A DNA stretch of 64,000 nt from Bacillota bacterium (GCA_013178045.1 JABLXP010000006.1:22192-86191), one strand, 5' to 3'. Positions 1 to 10,481 are shown, counted from the stretch's first letter. Made by a program: numbers and translations. The notes: generated by a model from the sequence alone, not told the origin.

Positions 1-638
1 CCGACCAATTCTACGAATAGCCGGGTAATATTGGTTTTGGTAAGCCGGCCAACTATTTCTAGTCTTTCCTTACCGTTGCTGTCAATGTAAGTGCGTACTA
101 CCGGCATGCTGTCGATCTCGTGGTCGATCAGCTTCTTGGCCGCCGTAAAGACGGTATCATCTGGCGTAACTGTTATGATATTTGGCATGCGGGTCATGAC
201 TACGCCAATTGGGATGCGGTGAATATCCACCTGACCCAGGGTGTTTTTTAACAGGTCCTTACGGGAAACCACCCCTTCTAAGAAGCCCTCTTCCCCCACT
301 ACAAACAAGCTGCCAACGTCCTCCAAAAAGAGAGTAACGATGGCATCGTAAATGGTGTCATCCTCGCGCACCACCACCGGGCGAGACTTGACATCCTTCA
401 CCCGAATCTGCGACAGGCGCTCCCCTACCAGGGAGTTGATCGTCCGCTCGTTATAGAAATAGCCTACTCGGGGCCGGGCCTCCAGAATCCCGGACATGGT
501 CAGGACGGTCAAATCGGGGCGCAGAGCCGCCCGCGTCACTCGCAAACGGTCAGCAATTTGCTCCCCAGTAATCGGCGCATTGTTTTTGACGATCTCGATG
601 ATCTTCTCCTGTCGTTCGGTAAGTTCGATGAAGCACAC
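1..638 (-). CDS. ccpN: CcpN-like HTH/CBS-domain transcriptional repressor (3' end cut by window)
   Basis: The minus-strand frame reads from about 638 to the window edge, giving 212 codons with no stop. An N-terminal winged helix-turn-helix (residues about 5-55, including ITGEQIADRLRVTRAALRPD) is followed by two CBS domains (about 75-135 and 140-205). The family controls gluconeogenic genes in Bacillus, and ccpN lies next to glyS there as it does here; the pyruvate-phosphate dikinase regulator gene would be expected beyond the edge. The start is uncertain: GTG at 636-638 gives an N-terminus resembling Bacillus CcpN but directly abuts the AGGGGG ribosome binding site. Family assignment is firm; the regulon here is inference. 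Confidence 0.85.
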   Translation of the reverse strand, partial: MCFIELTERQEKIIEIVKNNAPITGEQIADRLRVTRAALRPDLTVLTMSGILEARPRVGYFYNERTINSLVGERLSQIRVKDVKSRPVVVREDDTIYDAIVTLFLEDVGSLFVVGEEGFLEGVVSRKDLLKNTLGQVDIHRIPIGVVMTRMPNIITVTPDDTVFTAAKKLIDHEIDSMPVVRTYIDSNGKERLEIVGRLTKTNITRLFVELV

Positions 639-741
639 CCCCTATAATCTCAGCATAATCAGGCCAATGTGCTATACTCTATTAAGCCTTTATAATTATT
701 ATATACCACATTCCTGGTAAAAGTCCTCTTAAATTGACCAG

Positions 742-770
742 AAAAAATTGCCGGGAAATACTCCCCGGCT
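742..770 (-). terminator. Rho-independent terminator after glyS
   Basis: On the minus strand a GCCGGG/CCCGGC stem with a short loop is followed by AATTTTTT, just beyond the glyS stop. It separates the glyQS transcript from ccpN. Confidence 0.8.
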
Positions 771-781
771 GCATAGGTAGT

Positions 782-2860
782 CTAGGTGACAATTTTGGAA
801 AAATCAGCGATTTGTCCCATAAAGTCTGAGATTCTTTTTAACAGAGCCAGACGGTTGTTTCTGACCTGCTCATCCTCAACCATGACCATGACTCCCTCGA
901 AAAATTCCGCGATCACTGGTTGGAGGCTGGCAATCTTCTCCAGAGCGGGTATAATCCGCTCTTGCTCCAGATCAGCCTGAACCTTTTCCTGGATAGCCAC
1001 CAGGACGTCATAAAGGGCTTGTTCCACCTTGTGCGCAAAGATATTAACGTTAACTTCTGAAGTCACGGCATTTTTCGCCAGATTGTTCGCCCGAGTAAAG
1101 GCCGTTAAAAGTGCGGCAAAGTTCGGCTGACTGCGGAAGACCTGGATGCCCTGACTTCTTAATTCAGCCCAGACCACATCATCATAACCGGCGGCCAGAA
1201 CGGCATCAGCTACATCATATGTCACCCCGCGGTCCATCAAGATATTGCGGATCCGCTGGCGTAAGAACTCCTGAACTTCACGCAAGACATCTTCGCGCGT
1301 TAGCTTAGCCTTAATCTTATTTTCATACAGGCTGTAGGCTGTGTTGATCAAATCACTTAACGAGAGCTTCAGCTTTTGGTTGAGAATAACGTGACATATG
1401 CCCAAGGCCTGCCGGCGTAAAGCGTAAGGGTCCTGAGAACCGGTAGGCTGGATTCCAACGGCAAAGCAGCCCACGATCGTGTCAATTTTATCAGCAATAC
1501 TCACCAGTGAACCAATTACGCTCGCTGGCAAGATGTCGCCCGCGTGTCGGGGTAGATAGTGTTCAAAAATGGCCTGGGCTACATTCGGTTTTTCGCCATT
1601 CTGTCTGGCGTAGTCGGCTCCCATGATTCCCTGGAGTTCGGGGAACTCATAAACCATATTGGTCACCAAGTCAGCCTTGGTTAGGTAAGCCGCCCGGTCT
1701 GCGTCTGCTAACTGCTCATCCGACAACCCGAGTTTTTGTCCCAGATAGCGGACCAGAACGCGAATTCGCTCAACCTTCTCGTAGACCGTCCCCAGGCTTT
1801 CTTGAAAGACGATCTTCTGCAATTTTTCCACGTTCGTGGCCAGCGGTGTTTTTAAATCCTCCTCATAGAAGAACCAGGCGTCAGCCAGGCGCGCCCGCAG
1901 CACTTTTTCGTTTCCAGTCTGGACCACACTCAAGTGGTCGGCCGTCCCGTTACGCACGGTAATAAACTTGGGAAGCAGGTTTCCCTGGCTGTCTAAAACG
2001 GGGAAATAGCGCTGGTGTTCCCGCATCGTGGTAATCAGAACTTCCCGGGGTAGGACCAAATAGTCTTCGCTAAACCCGCCACACAGGGCCGTGGGATATT
2101 CGAGGAGATGGGTGACCTCCTCCAGCAGTTCCTCGTCGGGTTCGACCCACCCCCCATGTTGGGCAGCCAGTTGCTGGATCTGGGCCCAGATCATTTCTTT
2201 GCGCCGGCGCTGGTCAACAATAACGTAGGCTTTTTCTAGCTTGGTCAGGTATTCAACCGGTTCTTTCAGGGTGAGAGGGCCCTGGCTTAAAAAACGGTGC
2301 CCATACGTTTCCCGACCGGTTTTTATCCCTTCCAGGTCAAAGGGAATCACTTCTGTTCCCCAGAGGGCAACCAGCCAGCGAATCGGCCGGGCAAACCGCA
2401 GTTCCCCATATCCCCAACGCATTGGTTTGGGGAAACTCAAGCCGGTGATAAGCGCTGGCAACAGGCGCGGTAAAACTTCCTCCGTTGGACTGCCAGTGGC
2501 TCGTTTGGTAGCAAATACGTACTCCCCAGCGCCAGTGTCTTTGACGACCAAATCTTCGACAGCCACGCCCTGGCTGCGGGCAAATCCTTGGGCGGCCTTG
2601 GTCGGCTGTCCCTGCTCATCGAACGCGACTCTTTTAGCTGGTCCTTTGACTTCCTCGACGAGATCACCCTGGCGTTCGGCCAGTTCTTTTATATACAGAG
2701 CTAAACGGCGCGGCGTCCCATAAGTCATCACTTCTCCGGCTGACAACCTTTCTTCTATCAAGGCTCGCTCAGCCAGGCTCTTGAGCTGGGCTAGCGCCGG
2801 TTCCATAAACTTGGCTGGTATTTCTTCCGTGCCGATTTCCATTAGCAAGTCCTTGCTCAT
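782..2860 (-). CDS. glyS: Glycyl-tRNA synthetase beta subunit
   Basis: The beta chain of the alpha2-beta2 bacterial glycyl-tRNA synthetase, 692 residues, the usual length for the family. It begins MSKDLLMEIGTEEIPAKF, the standard family N-terminus, and ends with a DALR-type anticodon-binding region (about 570-680). The ATG has an AAGGAG site upstream. It lies 47 bp downstream of glyQ and shares the T-box-controlled transcript. The beta subunit recognises tRNA-Gly while the alpha subunit carries the catalytic core. Confidence 0.97.
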   Translation of the reverse strand: MSKDLLMEIGTEEIPAKFMEPALAQLKSLAERALIEERLSAGEVMTYGTPRRLALYIKELAERQGDLVEEVKGPAKRVAFDEQGQPTKAAQGFARSQGVAVEDLVVKDTGAGEYVFATKRATGSPTEEVLPRLLPALITGLSFPKPMRWGYGELRFARPIRWLVALWGTEVIPFDLEGIKTGRETYGHRFLSQGPLTLKEPVEYLTKLEKAYVIVDQRRRKEMIWAQIQQLAAQHGGWVEPDEELLEEVTHLLEYPTALCGGFSEDYLVLPREVLITTMREHQRYFPVLDSQGNLLPKFITVRNGTADHLSVVQTGNEKVLRARLADAWFFYEEDLKTPLATNVEKLQKIVFQESLGTVYEKVERIRVLVRYLGQKLGLSDEQLADADRAAYLTKADLVTNMVYEFPELQGIMGADYARQNGEKPNVAQAIFEHYLPRHAGDILPASVIGSLVSIADKIDTIVGCFAVGIQPTGSQDPYALRRQALGICHVILNQKLKLSLSDLINTAYSLYENKIKAKLTREDVLREVQEFLRQRIRNILMDRGVTYDVADAVLAAGYDDVVWAELRSQGIQVFRSQPNFAALLTAFTRANNLAKNAVTSEVNVNIFAHKVEQALYDVLVAIQEKVQADLEQERIIPALEKIASLQPVIAEFFEGVMVMVEDEQVRNNRLALLKRISDFMGQIADFSKIVT

Positions 2861-2907
2861 CTAGTAATTCTCCTTTCCCCAGTCTAATACAACAGCTTCC
2901 GCGTGAT

Positions 2908-3789
2908 TTATTTTCCGCTGGTCTTCTTCAGCAGCGGGTAACCCAGGCGTTCGCGCTGATCAATATAAGCCTGGGCGCAGACACGAGCCAAATTACGCAC
3001 CCGTCCAATATAACTGGTGCGCTCCGTAACACTGATGGCGCCACGGGCATCCAGAAGGTTGAAGGTATGCGAACACTTCAGCACATAATCATAAGCTGGT
3101 TGAACCAGCCCGTGATTGATCACTCGCAACGCCTCTTTTTCATACATATCAAAAAGGGTAAACAAAGCGGCGGTGTCGGCGACTTCAAAATTATAGTGGG
3201 AGTAATCAACTTCACTCTGATGGTGAACGTCCCCGTAGGTGATTCCCTCTACCCACTCCACATCAAACACGCTGTCCTTTTTTTGGATGTACATGGCCAG
3301 GCGCTCCAGACCATAGGTAATCTCTGCACAGACCGGGCGGCAGTCAATCCCGCCGCACTGCTGGAAATAGGTAAACTGGGTAATTTCCATCCCATCAAGC
3401 CAGACCTCCCAGCCCAGTCCCCAGGCCCCCAGGGTTGGCGACTCCCAGTTGTCTTCGACGAAGCGGATATCGTGTTCTAAAGGATCGATTCCCAACCGAC
3501 GCAAGCTGTCGAGATACACTTCCAGTACATTGTCAGGTGAAGGCTTCAGGATAACCTGGTACTGATAATAGTGCTGCAGGCGGTTGGGATTTTCGCCGTA
3601 TCGCCCGTCGGTCGGGCGACGGGACGGCTCAACATACGCAACGTTCCACGGTTCTGGTCCCAGAGCCCGCAAAAACGTGGCGGGATTCATGGTCCCGGCC
3701 CCTTTTTCAATGTCATAGGGTTGTTGAATGATACATTTTTGTTCACCCCAAAATTGATTAAGTTGCATAATCAGTTCCTGGAATGTCAT
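2908..3789 (-). CDS. glyQ: Glycyl-tRNA synthetase alpha subunit
   Basis: Catalytic alpha chain of the tetrameric glycyl-tRNA synthetase, 293 residues from the chosen start. The ATG at 3789 ([17 protein letters not shown]) is preceded by GGGGGAGGT; the open frame continues upstream into the T-box leader and that part should not be translated. The class II core is seen in [15 protein letters not shown] and [17 protein letters not shown], an arginine-containing motif 2 region. It charges tRNA-Gly together with GlyS, encoded next. Confidence 0.97.
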   Translation of the reverse strand: MTFQELIMQLNQFWGEQKCIIQQPYDIEKGAGTMNPATFLRALGPEPWNVAYVEPSRRPTDGRYGENPNRLQHYYQYQVILKPSPDNVLEVYLDSLRRLGIDPLEHDIRFVEDNWESPTLGAWGLGWEVWLDGMEITQFTYFQQCGGIDCRPVCAEITYGLERLAMYIQKKDSVFDVEWVEGITYGDVHHQSEVDYSHYNFEVADTAALFTLFDMYEKEALRVINHGLVQPAYDYVLKCSHTFNLLDARGAISVTERTSYIGRVRNLARVCAQAYIDQRERLGYPLLKKTSGK

Positions 3790-3826
3790 GATTATTCTTA
3801 CCTCCCCCTCAAGTGCTTTAAAATGT

Positions 3827-4080
3827 AAAACCCCCCATCCGAGCAGCGTTAAAACTGCAGGGACGGGAGGTGTTCTTCCCGCGGTTCCACCCTGATTGGC
3901 CGTTATTTCTGTACGGCCCACCTTAATTAGAACATCAAGCTTTACTCACCCCAATAATGTTTCTGGAGCTTTCCTCTTGGGCTCCGGAGTGCCTTTCACT
4001 GTCTGGACCCACCGGGTTTCCACCTGCTCCGGTTCTCTGTCGAGTCACTGGACAGCTACTTATCTCCTTCATTGCAACAT
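3827..4080 (-). promoter_or_regulatory. T-box leader (glycine) controlling glyQS
   Basis: The minus strand carries the T-box core AGGGTGGAACCGCGG (3879-3893). A terminator hairpin follows: a 10-bp stem of CCTCCCGTCC with GGATGGGGGG (3831-3870) and then TTTT. Upstream is a long stem I with a GGTGGAAACC apical element. A GGC triplet following GTGAAA (3991-3993) is the likely glycine specifier; this is inferred from position, not folded. Uncharged tRNA-Gly would stabilise the antiterminator and permit glyQS transcription. Confidence 0.93.
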
Positions 4081-4091
4081 ATTTTTTCTCT

Positions 4092-4120
4092 ACTTTAGCA
4101 AATCTAACCTGACCTGTCAA
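4092..4120 (-). promoter_or_regulatory. Sigma-A-type promoter of the glyQS T-box transcript
   Basis: On the minus strand, TTGACA (4115-4120) is separated by 17 bp from TAAAGT (4092-4097). The -35 box overlaps the stop codon of the upstream DUF4342 gene. Confidence 0.8.
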
Positions 4121-4554
4121 CCTTGATCAGGGTCACGCTTTTCTTCCGTTTCCTCTGGCCGTTCGACTTCCAGGGTACACTTATTGACCACGGCCGCAAT
4201 TGTCCCAATCGCTCCCAGGATCGCCAGGGGAGCACTGGCCATTGCACCAACTAAACCCAGGACACCAACGTTAACCGGAATTTCCGCCAGTGTCTGGTCG
4301 TCTTTTTTCAATTTTAGCTTCGTGGTGTTACCCTTATGTAAAAGTGTTTTCAATTGAGCAACTAATTCTTCGCCTTTCTGCTGGAGCTGGTCATCCCAGC
4401 CCGGTTCATTTTCTTTTTTTTCCTCTAACATTACCAGCGCCTGGATCAGGTCGCCATTAGCCGCTTCCAGAACCTCTTTGGCTTCGGCATAACCCACGTC
4501 GAACCTCTGCCTGAGCACGTCTATTTTCTCCAGGGTAATTTCGCTTTTATCCAC
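4117..4554 (-). CDS. UBA/TS-N and DUF4342 domain protein
   Basis: A protein of about 145 residues. The N-terminal 40 residues form a UBA/TS-N three-helix domain (EKIDVLRQRFDVGYAEAKEV), the fold used by elongation factor Ts. The C-terminal half matches DUF4342: a charged strand region, then a hydrophobic glycine/alanine-rich segment (about 95-120) that could insert in a membrane. GTG at 4554 is preferred because GAAGGAG lies 8 bases upstream; a TTG at 4584 with GGAG also works. Function unknown. It sits between recO and the glyQS T-box. Confidence 0.75.
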   Translation of the reverse strand: MDKSEITLEKIDVLRQRFDVGYAEAKEVLEAANGDLIQALVMLEEKKENEPGWDDQLQQKGEELVAQLKTLLHKGNTTKLKLKKDDQTLAEIPVNVGVLGLVGAMASAPLAILGAIGTIAAVVNKCTLEVERPEETEEKRDPDQG

Positions 4555-4653
4555 CTTAACCACTCCTTCGGCCACTAACTTCAAGTGACTTTACTCCAAA
4601 TCTCCACTAACATTGTCTTACCCAACCAGCCCTGTTTTTATTCGCCATACCGT

Positions 4654-5415
4654 TCAGGTATTTAATTCTTGTTTCAGGTTGTTAATTACGGTTAAGGTCT
4701 GCAGTCTTTTTTCCAGATAGTATTCGAGATAATAGGGCAACAGGTCGCTGATTTCGCCGCGGCTGTACTCCAAAACCTTAATTCGTTCAAGTATCCGTGG
4801 GTCCACTTTCAACCACTGATTCATCAGGGCAACCGTTCCTGGCGTCACCGATTTGGCTTCACCATCGTAACTTAGACAATTGCGACAAAGGACTCCACCC
4901 CGGGCCGCACTAAATCTTAAAGGAGCAAGCAAAGGTCCCTCACAAGAAACACAGCACTCCAAACGGGGTTGGTAGCCTAATAAACTGGCCAAGCGTAATT
5001 CAAAAAAATGAGTCAAAATTGTCGGGTCAGCTTGCTCCATAAGATACATAATGGTCAGGGTCAGGTCAAACACATCCGCATGCGCTTCTTGCTCGGGGAG
5101 CATCTTATCTAAAAGCTCACACAGATATACGGCATGAGTCAGACGTTCCAGGTCTTCCCGCAAGAGCCGAAAAGCCTCCAGGGATTCGCTTTGGGTTACC
5201 GTATACAGGGTACTCCGGCCCGCATACAGCTGAAAGTGGGCATACATCAGCGGCTGTACCCCGGCCCGCAGCTTACTCTGCGGCTTCCGCACTCCCTTGG
5301 CAATTGCCTGAAGCCGACCTAGGCCGCGGGAAAACAACGTTAATAACAGGTCAGCCTCACCATAGTCTCGGGCCCGCAACACAATGGCTTCAGTCCGATA
5401 AAGCCCTCTGTTCAT
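4654..5415 (-). CDS. recO: DNA repair protein RecO
   Basis: RecO helps load RecA onto SSB-coated single-stranded DNA and anneals strands in RecF-pathway repair. From ATG 5415 ([20 protein letters not shown]) the protein has 253 residues, normal for the family; upstream codons belong to the overlapping deoC. It has an N-terminal OB fold (about 1-80), a helical middle, and a C-terminal zinc site seen as CCVSCEGP and CRNC. It overlaps deoC by 26 bp, so translation is probably coupled. Confidence 0.95.
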   Translation of the reverse strand: MNRGLYRTEAIVLRARDYGEADLLLTLFSRGLGRLQAIAKGVRKPQSKLRAGVQPLMYAHFQLYAGRSTLYTVTQSESLEAFRLLREDLERLTHAVYLCELLDKMLPEQEAHADVFDLTLTIMYLMEQADPTILTHFFELRLASLLGYQPRLECCVSCEGPLLAPLRFSAARGGVLCRNCLSYDGEAKSVTPGTVALMNQWLKVDPRILERIKVLEYSRGEISDLLPYYLEYYLEKRLQTLTVINNLKQELNT

Positions 5416-6088
5416 CATCCACCCCACACCGGCGAACTTCCGCCATGATCGCCACTCCAGCACTGGTCCCCAGGCGGTTGGCTCCAGCCTCCACCATGGC
5501 CAGGGCATGCTGGAGGGTACGAATTCCTCCCGAAGCTTTAACCCCAAAGGCCGGCCCCACAATGCTCCGCAAAAGTTTGACGTCGTCCACCGTCGCCCCA
5601 CCGGGTCCAAACCCCGTTGAGGTTTTAACGAAATCTGCCCCCGCATCTTTAACCAACTGACAAGCGGTTACCTTCTCCGCCCGGGTCAAAAGCGCGGTTT
5701 CCAAAATCACCTTGACCACGATCGGTGGCGAGCATTCTCGCGCCACGCCAACTACCGCTTCAATATCCCGGCAAACAAAATCGTAGTGTCCGCTTTTCAA
5801 TTTCCCCAAATTTATTACCATATCCAGTTCCGTTGCCCCGCAAGCAAGCGCCTCGATCGCTTCTCCGACTTTGGCTGGCGTGGTGGTTGCTCCCAGGGGA
5901 AAACCAATTACGGTACAAACCTTTACCGAGGTTGGACGCAACAAGCGAGCAGCTAAAGATACCCAGGTGGGATTAACACACACTGCGCCAAATCCGTACT
6001 CCTGGGCTTCCCAGCATAAGGAAGTCACAGCAGCTTCCGTGGCATCCGGCTTGAGCAGGGTATGATCAATCAATTTCGCCAGGTCCAT
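5390..6088 (-). CDS. deoC: Deoxyribose-phosphate aldolase
   Basis: A class I aldolase that splits 2-deoxyribose 5-phosphate into glyceraldehyde 3-phosphate and acetaldehyde in deoxynucleoside salvage. 232 residues from ATG 6088, which has GGAGGT five bases upstream. The Schiff-base lysine is in [12 protein letters not shown] and the second active-site lysine in GVKASGGIR. It sits next to era and close to cdd, also a nucleoside salvage gene. Confidence 0.95.
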   Translation of the reverse strand: MDLAKLIDHTLLKPDATEAAVTSLCWEAQEYGFGAVCVNPTWVSLAARLLRPTSVKVCTVIGFPLGATTTPAKVGEAIEALACGATELDMVINLGKLKSGHYDFVCRDIEAVVGVARECSPPIVVKVILETALLTRAEKVTACQLVKDAGADFVKTSTGFGPGGATVDDVKLLRSIVGPAFGVKASGGIRTLQHALAMVEAGANRLGTSAGVAIMAEVRRCGVDDEQRALSD

Positions 6089-6101
6089 TATGACCTCCAT
6101 T

Positions 6102-6992
6102 TTATTCACGGTTAAAGCCAAAGGCCCGCAGGTAGGCTTCCCGGTTACGCCAGTCCTTTTTCACCTTGACCCAGAGCTCCAGGAAAACCTGGGTACCCAA
6201 GAGATTTTCTATATCCTGCCGGCTAAGTTGGCCGATATCTTTCAGCATCTTACCATTACGACCGATCAAGATCCCCTTTTGTGACTCCCTTTCGGTGTAG
6301 ATGATCGCCCGAACATAAATCAGGTTATCGTTGCGCGGTTTGATCTCCTCAATGTCCACGGCGATAGAATGCGGCACTTCTTCCCGGGTGAGCAGCAAAA
6401 CCTTTTCCCGGATTAGCTCCGCCATCACAAATTTTTCGGGTTGGTCAGTCACCACGTCCGCCGGATAGAACTGCGGCCCTTCAGGCAGGTACTGGAAAAC
6501 AAGTTCTTCAAGACGACCTAGATTTTCTCCCGTCAGCGCCGAGACAGGAATAACTTCGGCAAACTCGCGGCGCTGCTGATAATCGGCGATGTAAACCATC
6601 AAGTCCTTTTTGCTGATCAGATCAATCTTGTTAACCACCAGGAAGACCGGTGTTTTGATTCCCTGGAGATTGTCCAGTATGTATTGCTCGCCGGGGCCAA
6701 AGCGAGAGGAGGCGTCAACCACGTACAAAATAAGGTCAACCTCCTTGAGACAGCGCTGTGCCACCTTAACCATATATTCGCCCAGTTTATGCTTCGGCTT
6801 ATGGATACCCGGGGTATCGATAAAAATGGCCTGACCTCGACTGGTGGTGTACACCCCCTGGATCCGGTTGCGTGTAGTCTGCGGTTTATCCGAAATAATC
6901 GCGATTTTATGACCGACCAGGTGGTTGAGGAGTGTTGACTTGCCCACATTCGGCCGGCCGATGATGGAAACAAATCCTGAGCGGCCGCTCAC
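6102..6992 (-). CDS. era: GTPase Era
   Basis: A ribosome-associated GTPase that binds the 3' end of 16S rRNA and assists 30S assembly; 296 residues. The G domain shows G1 GRPNVGKS (residues 12-19), G3 DTPGIHK and G4 NKID. The C-terminal third is a KH RNA-binding domain ([12 protein letters not shown]). The GTG start at 6992 overlaps the cdd stop by 4 bases. The ybeY-dgkA-cdd-era-recO order is conserved in Firmicutes. Confidence 0.97.
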   Translation of the reverse strand: MSGRSGFVSIIGRPNVGKSTLLNHLVGHKIAIISDKPQTTRNRIQGVYTTSRGQAIFIDTPGIHKPKHKLGEYMVKVAQRCLKEVDLILYVVDASSRFGPGEQYILDNLQGIKTPVFLVVNKIDLISKKDLMVYIADYQQRREFAEVIPVSALTGENLGRLEELVFQYLPEGPQFYPADVVTDQPEKFVMAELIREKVLLLTREEVPHSIAVDIEEIKPRNDNLIYVRAIIYTERESQKGILIGRNGKMLKDIGQLSRQDIENLLGTQVFLELWVKVKKDWRNREAYLRAFGFNRE

Positions 6993-7396
6993 CTTTTTCC
7001 CTCCCCGACTGATACTGATAATGAAAAGCTAGCTGGCAGCAATACACTAATCGGGCTTACTTCAAATTCACCCTGGTCATTGGCCATGATCACCACAATC
7101 TCGGAACCGAACTCAGCGATAAACTGCCGGCATGCCCCGCATGGACGACAGTAAGACGAAGTATCCCCGATAACCGCCAGACTGCAAAATTGTCTCGATC
7201 CCTCCGACACCGCCTTCACAATAGCTGTCCGTTCGGCGCAAATAGTGAGGCCGAAAGATACGTTTTCCACGTTGCACCCCAGGAAGACCCGGCCATCTAC
7301 GGCCAGAAGGGCTGCGCCAACCCTGAATTTGGAGTAAGGAGCATAGGCAAAGTCACGCGCCTGACGGGCTAGATTTACTAGTTCGCTATATTCCAT
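6989..7396 (-). CDS. cdd: Cytidine deaminase
   Basis: Deaminates cytidine and deoxycytidine to uridine forms in pyrimidine salvage. 135 residues, the size of the homotetrameric enzyme. The zinc and catalytic residues are visible in TICAERTAI (Cys ligand and the proton-shuttling Glu) and in PCGACRQ (two Cys ligands). It is followed immediately by era with a 4-base overlap. Confidence 0.96.
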   Translation of the reverse strand: MEYSELVNLARQARDFAYAPYSKFRVGAALLAVDGRVFLGCNVENVSFGLTICAERTAIVKAVSEGSRQFCSLAVIGDTSSYCRPCGACRQFIAEFGSEIVVIMANDQGEFEVSPISVLLPASFSLSVSVGEGKR

Positions 7397-7407
7397 CTAT
7401 AATCACC

Positions 7408-7797
7408 CTATCGTCTAACCTCATTCAAATAAGGGCTAAAAACCAGGAGACCAATCACGACAGCGTTGGCCGCCGCCACCAGGACGGCCCCCGCCGCCAC
7501 GTTCTTGGCAATTTTTGCCAGAGGGTGATGCTTTGAAGTAACCAGGTCGATGGTCTTCTCAATGGCGGTATTGACCATCTCCATCACCAACACCAATGCG
7601 ACGGCAAAAATAATGGCCACCCACTCCGTCCGCGTGAGACGGAGACAATAACCCAGGCCAACTACTACCACCGCCACGGCAGAATGAATACGCATATTGC
7701 GCTGGGTTCGCAGAGCGTAACCCACTCCCTCAATCGCGTAGCGAAAACTTTGGAGAAGCCGCCGCACCTCCACACTAAACCACCCGCTCTCACTCAA
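7408..7797 (-). CDS. dgkA: Undecaprenol/diacylglycerol kinase (DgkA family)
   Basis: A small integral-membrane lipid kinase, up to 129 residues with three transmembrane helices. Conserved active-site residues are in EMVNTAIEKTIDLVT and HHPLAKIAKNVAAGAV. In Gram-positive bacteria the family phosphorylates undecaprenol, feeding the carrier lipid for wall synthesis. The start is unsure: TTG 7797 has no clear ribosome binding site, and a GTG about nine codons later follows GGGTGG. It lies between ybeY and cdd as in Bacillus. Confidence 0.9.
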   Translation of the reverse strand: MSESGWFSVEVRRLLQSFRYAIEGVGYALRTQRNMRIHSAVAVVVVGLGYCLRLTRTEWVAIIFAVALVLVMEMVNTAIEKTIDLVTSKHHPLAKIAKNVAAGAVLVAAANAVVIGLLVFSPYLNEVRR

Positions 7798-7811
7798 TTT
7801 CTATTATAACA

Positions 7812-8294
7812 CTATTCGCTAACTGTTCGTGGCAAGCTAACTTCCGTTAATATTTCTTCCTCCCGGCGACGCATCTCCGCCCGGGCAACCTCATCCTGAT
7901 GGTCATAACCCAATAAATGGAGTAGACCATGGACCGTAAGATAAGCTACCTCTCGCTCCAGCGAATGTCCATACTCAAGGCTTTGCCGCTGAGCAGTTTC
8001 CAGGGAGATAATAATATCGCCCAGAACTAAGCCGGCTGTTGGATCATCAAACTCGGGTTCATCCGGGGATGATTCTTCCAGAGCAAAAGAAAGAACATCG
8101 GTTGGTTTGTCCAGTCCACGGTAATCGCGATTTAACTGCTGGATTCGTCGGTCATCGACCAGGACCAAACTTACCTCGGCTTGTGAGTCAACCTGTTCTC
8201 GCTCCAGAACCAGCTGCACAACTTGCACGAGCAACTCTTCCAAGCTGGCTGGCAAAGTAACTGTCTCCTGCTCATTCGTTAGCAGCAGCGACAT
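7812..8294 (-). CDS. ybeY: Endoribonuclease YbeY
   Basis: A zinc-dependent endoribonuclease needed for 16S rRNA 3'-end maturation and 70S quality control; 160 residues. The metal site HGLLHLLGYDH fits HxxxHxxGxDH. The ATG has AAGGAG upstream and lies 23 bp inside the end of the pgpH frame, so coupling with pgpH is likely and the pgpH nonsense codon could reduce ybeY translation. Confidence 0.96.
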   Translation of the reverse strand: MSLLLTNEQETVTLPASLEELLVQVVQLVLEREQVDSQAEVSLVLVDDRRIQQLNRDYRGLDKPTDVLSFALEESSPDEPEFDDPTAGLVLGDIIISLETAQRQSLEYGHSLEREVAYLTVHGLLHLLGYDHQDEVARAEMRRREEEILTEVSLPRTVSE

Positions 8295-10464
8295 TTTTCA
8301 CCTTTCTCCTTTCCATTTCCTTGACCAGGTTTTCCGGATACTCTACCCGCGAGTGAAAAATCCCAGTCAAAACCCGAATAAAAGCACTCGCGATCAGGTC
8401 CAGGTCTCTAAACGTTAAGTTACACTCATCCAGTTGACCATCGTTCAACTTCTCTTTCACGATCTTGCGTACAAAACCTTCAATTCGCCCCGGGGTCGGC
8501 TTTTGGAGCGACCTTACTCCGGCCTCCACGGCATCGGCCAGCATGACCAGAGCCGCTTCCTTGGTCTGCGGTTTCGGGGCTTCGTAACGAAAACTCGATT
8601 CTACCACGGAATCACACCTGTCGCAATCAAGTGCCCGCTGGTAGAAATAAGCAACTAGGCTTGTTCCGTGGTGCTGTTCGATAATGTCAACCACCGGTTT
8701 GGGCAGTTGGTGTTCGCGGGCGAGTTCAACCCCGTCCTTAATATGCGAAGTAATGATCAGAGTACTGAGGCTAGGCGCAATCTTGTCGTGGGGATTTTCG
8801 CTTGAGATCTGGTTTTCGATAAAAAAGTAGGGCCGCTTTAATTTGCCTACGTCATGGTAGTAGGCGCCCACTCGAACCAGCAGCGGCTGGGCGCCAACGG
8901 CTTACGCCGCTGCTTCAGCCAGATTACCCACGATAATACTGTGGTGGTACGTACCAGGTGCTTCGACCAACAGCCGTTTCAACAGTGGTTGATTTGGACT
9001 AGCCAGTTCCAATAACTTGACCGCGCTCGTGATCCCAAACGCACTTTCCAAATAAGGAAGAAACCCGTTCGTCAGAACAGACGACAGGATGCCGTTAACC
9101 ACGCCCATGACAGAACCCACCAGAATCATGGTCGTGGAAGACTCGTGGTTGATTAATCCCAAAGCAATAATAACGCCAATATTGACCAGACCGATATATA
9201 TACCCGCTTTGGCCAGATCTGAGCTTTGATTGAGTTTGGATACACTGTAGATTCCGACAATGCCTCCTACCAGGGCTACCACAGCAAAAAACAATTGATT
9301 GCCCTCAGTCAAGATCCCAACAAATATGCTGAGGATCATCGTTACAAACACGGCTACTTTGGTATCTAATAAAATAGCGATCAGCATTGAACCCGCGGCG
9401 ACTGGCACCATGTAGCCAACTAAAGAAGAGATTTCAGGGCGGCTACCGATCTGAATCGCTGTTACACCGCGGGCCGCCAGAAGAGTGATGATCACTAGAA
9501 TACTGAGCAACACCAAACGTGATTCCGACTGCCAAATCGGCCGGTAGAATAAATACAAATACGCCATTGTCACCCCCATAGTGATAAGCACCAGCAAGCC
9601 TAAACCAATAAACGTCAGCCAGGGTGACTTCGTGCGCTGCAACCCAAGTTGACGCAAGACTTGGATGTCCTCCGGAGATACCGGATTCCCCTTGCGAACA
9701 ATGATCTGGCCCTGTTTCACTGTCCGCTGCACTGGCAGAACCTTGTTCTGGGCTTCCTCAATTTTCCGTCGGGTGTCTTCTCGGTTGAGAATCATATTGG
9801 GCTGGACAACGCTCTGAGCGACCACCTCGACCCAAGTCCTGAGCTCCGAGCTGTTCTTCAAGCGTTGAACCTCAGCACTGATTTCCTGTCTCGCCGTGTC
9901 CAGGGTCTCCTCGGTAATAGTCTTACTCATGGCCAGTCCCAAAATACGGTCGGTCTCTACCTGAAGTTGATCTAAACCGCGGTCGTCGGCCCGGAGCAGA
10001 CTTAATAAGACCCGGTCAGATAGCTTATCCCACCAACGTTGCTCTTTACCCAGTTCCGGCTGGAGAACCTCGCGCAGTCGTTTCACCTTTTCCTGTTCAT
10101 TCAAGGACTGATCAGCCCTCACTGCCTTGACCTTTGCGTAGATAGAACTGACATTCTTCTGGGTATTCTGAAGAGCGCTGTCGTCCTGCTGATAGACTTT
10201 TTGCACGGCCGCAGCTGCCTGTTGCTTGAGTTCAGCCGTCTTGGCCTCATCAGTAAACACCATCGTCCGAGGAGCCGTAATATCCCGCGGACTGATCTGT
10301 CCGGGGACTAGATCATACTCATCCAAACTATAATTTGGTAACAGAATAATAGTAACCACAAGAAAAGCCAGCCCGGCCCATAAAATCTTCCGGCTGGTTG
10401 TATTGCGGAGTAGCATTAACCAGGGAATCTGAAAACTCTTCTGGAGAGTTTTAAGTATCGGCAT
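8272..10464 (-). pseudogene. pgpH: pgpH (7TM-HD c-di-AMP phosphodiesterase) interrupted by an in-frame TAA
   Basis: A single reading frame of 731 codons from ATG 10464 to the stop at 8272 contains one internal TAA at 8902-8904. The upstream part (520 residues) has an N-terminal membrane helix, the extracellular 7TMR-HDED domain (about 50-280), a multi-helix membrane domain (about 280-470), and the start of the HD domain (TYHHSIIVGNLAEAAA). The downstream part continues in the same frame with AVGAQPLLVRVGAYYHDVGK, which carries the catalytic HD pair. Homologues normally have a sense codon, usually Glu, at the stop. GAA to TAA is a single change, so this is either a true nonsense mutation, giving a protein without its phosphodiesterase centre, or a sequence error. 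Confidence 0.9.
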
Positions 10465-10481
10465 TAATTACACCCCTTACA

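Noticed and set aside
496..720. Plus-strand frame of 74 codons near the left edge
   Set aside because: It lies opposite the start of the CcpN-like gene and its promoter region and has no domain.
8272..10464. Selenocysteine- or pyrrolysine-type recoding at the pgpH stop
   Set aside because: The codon is TAA, which is not used for either amino acid; homologues are reported to have a charged residue there.
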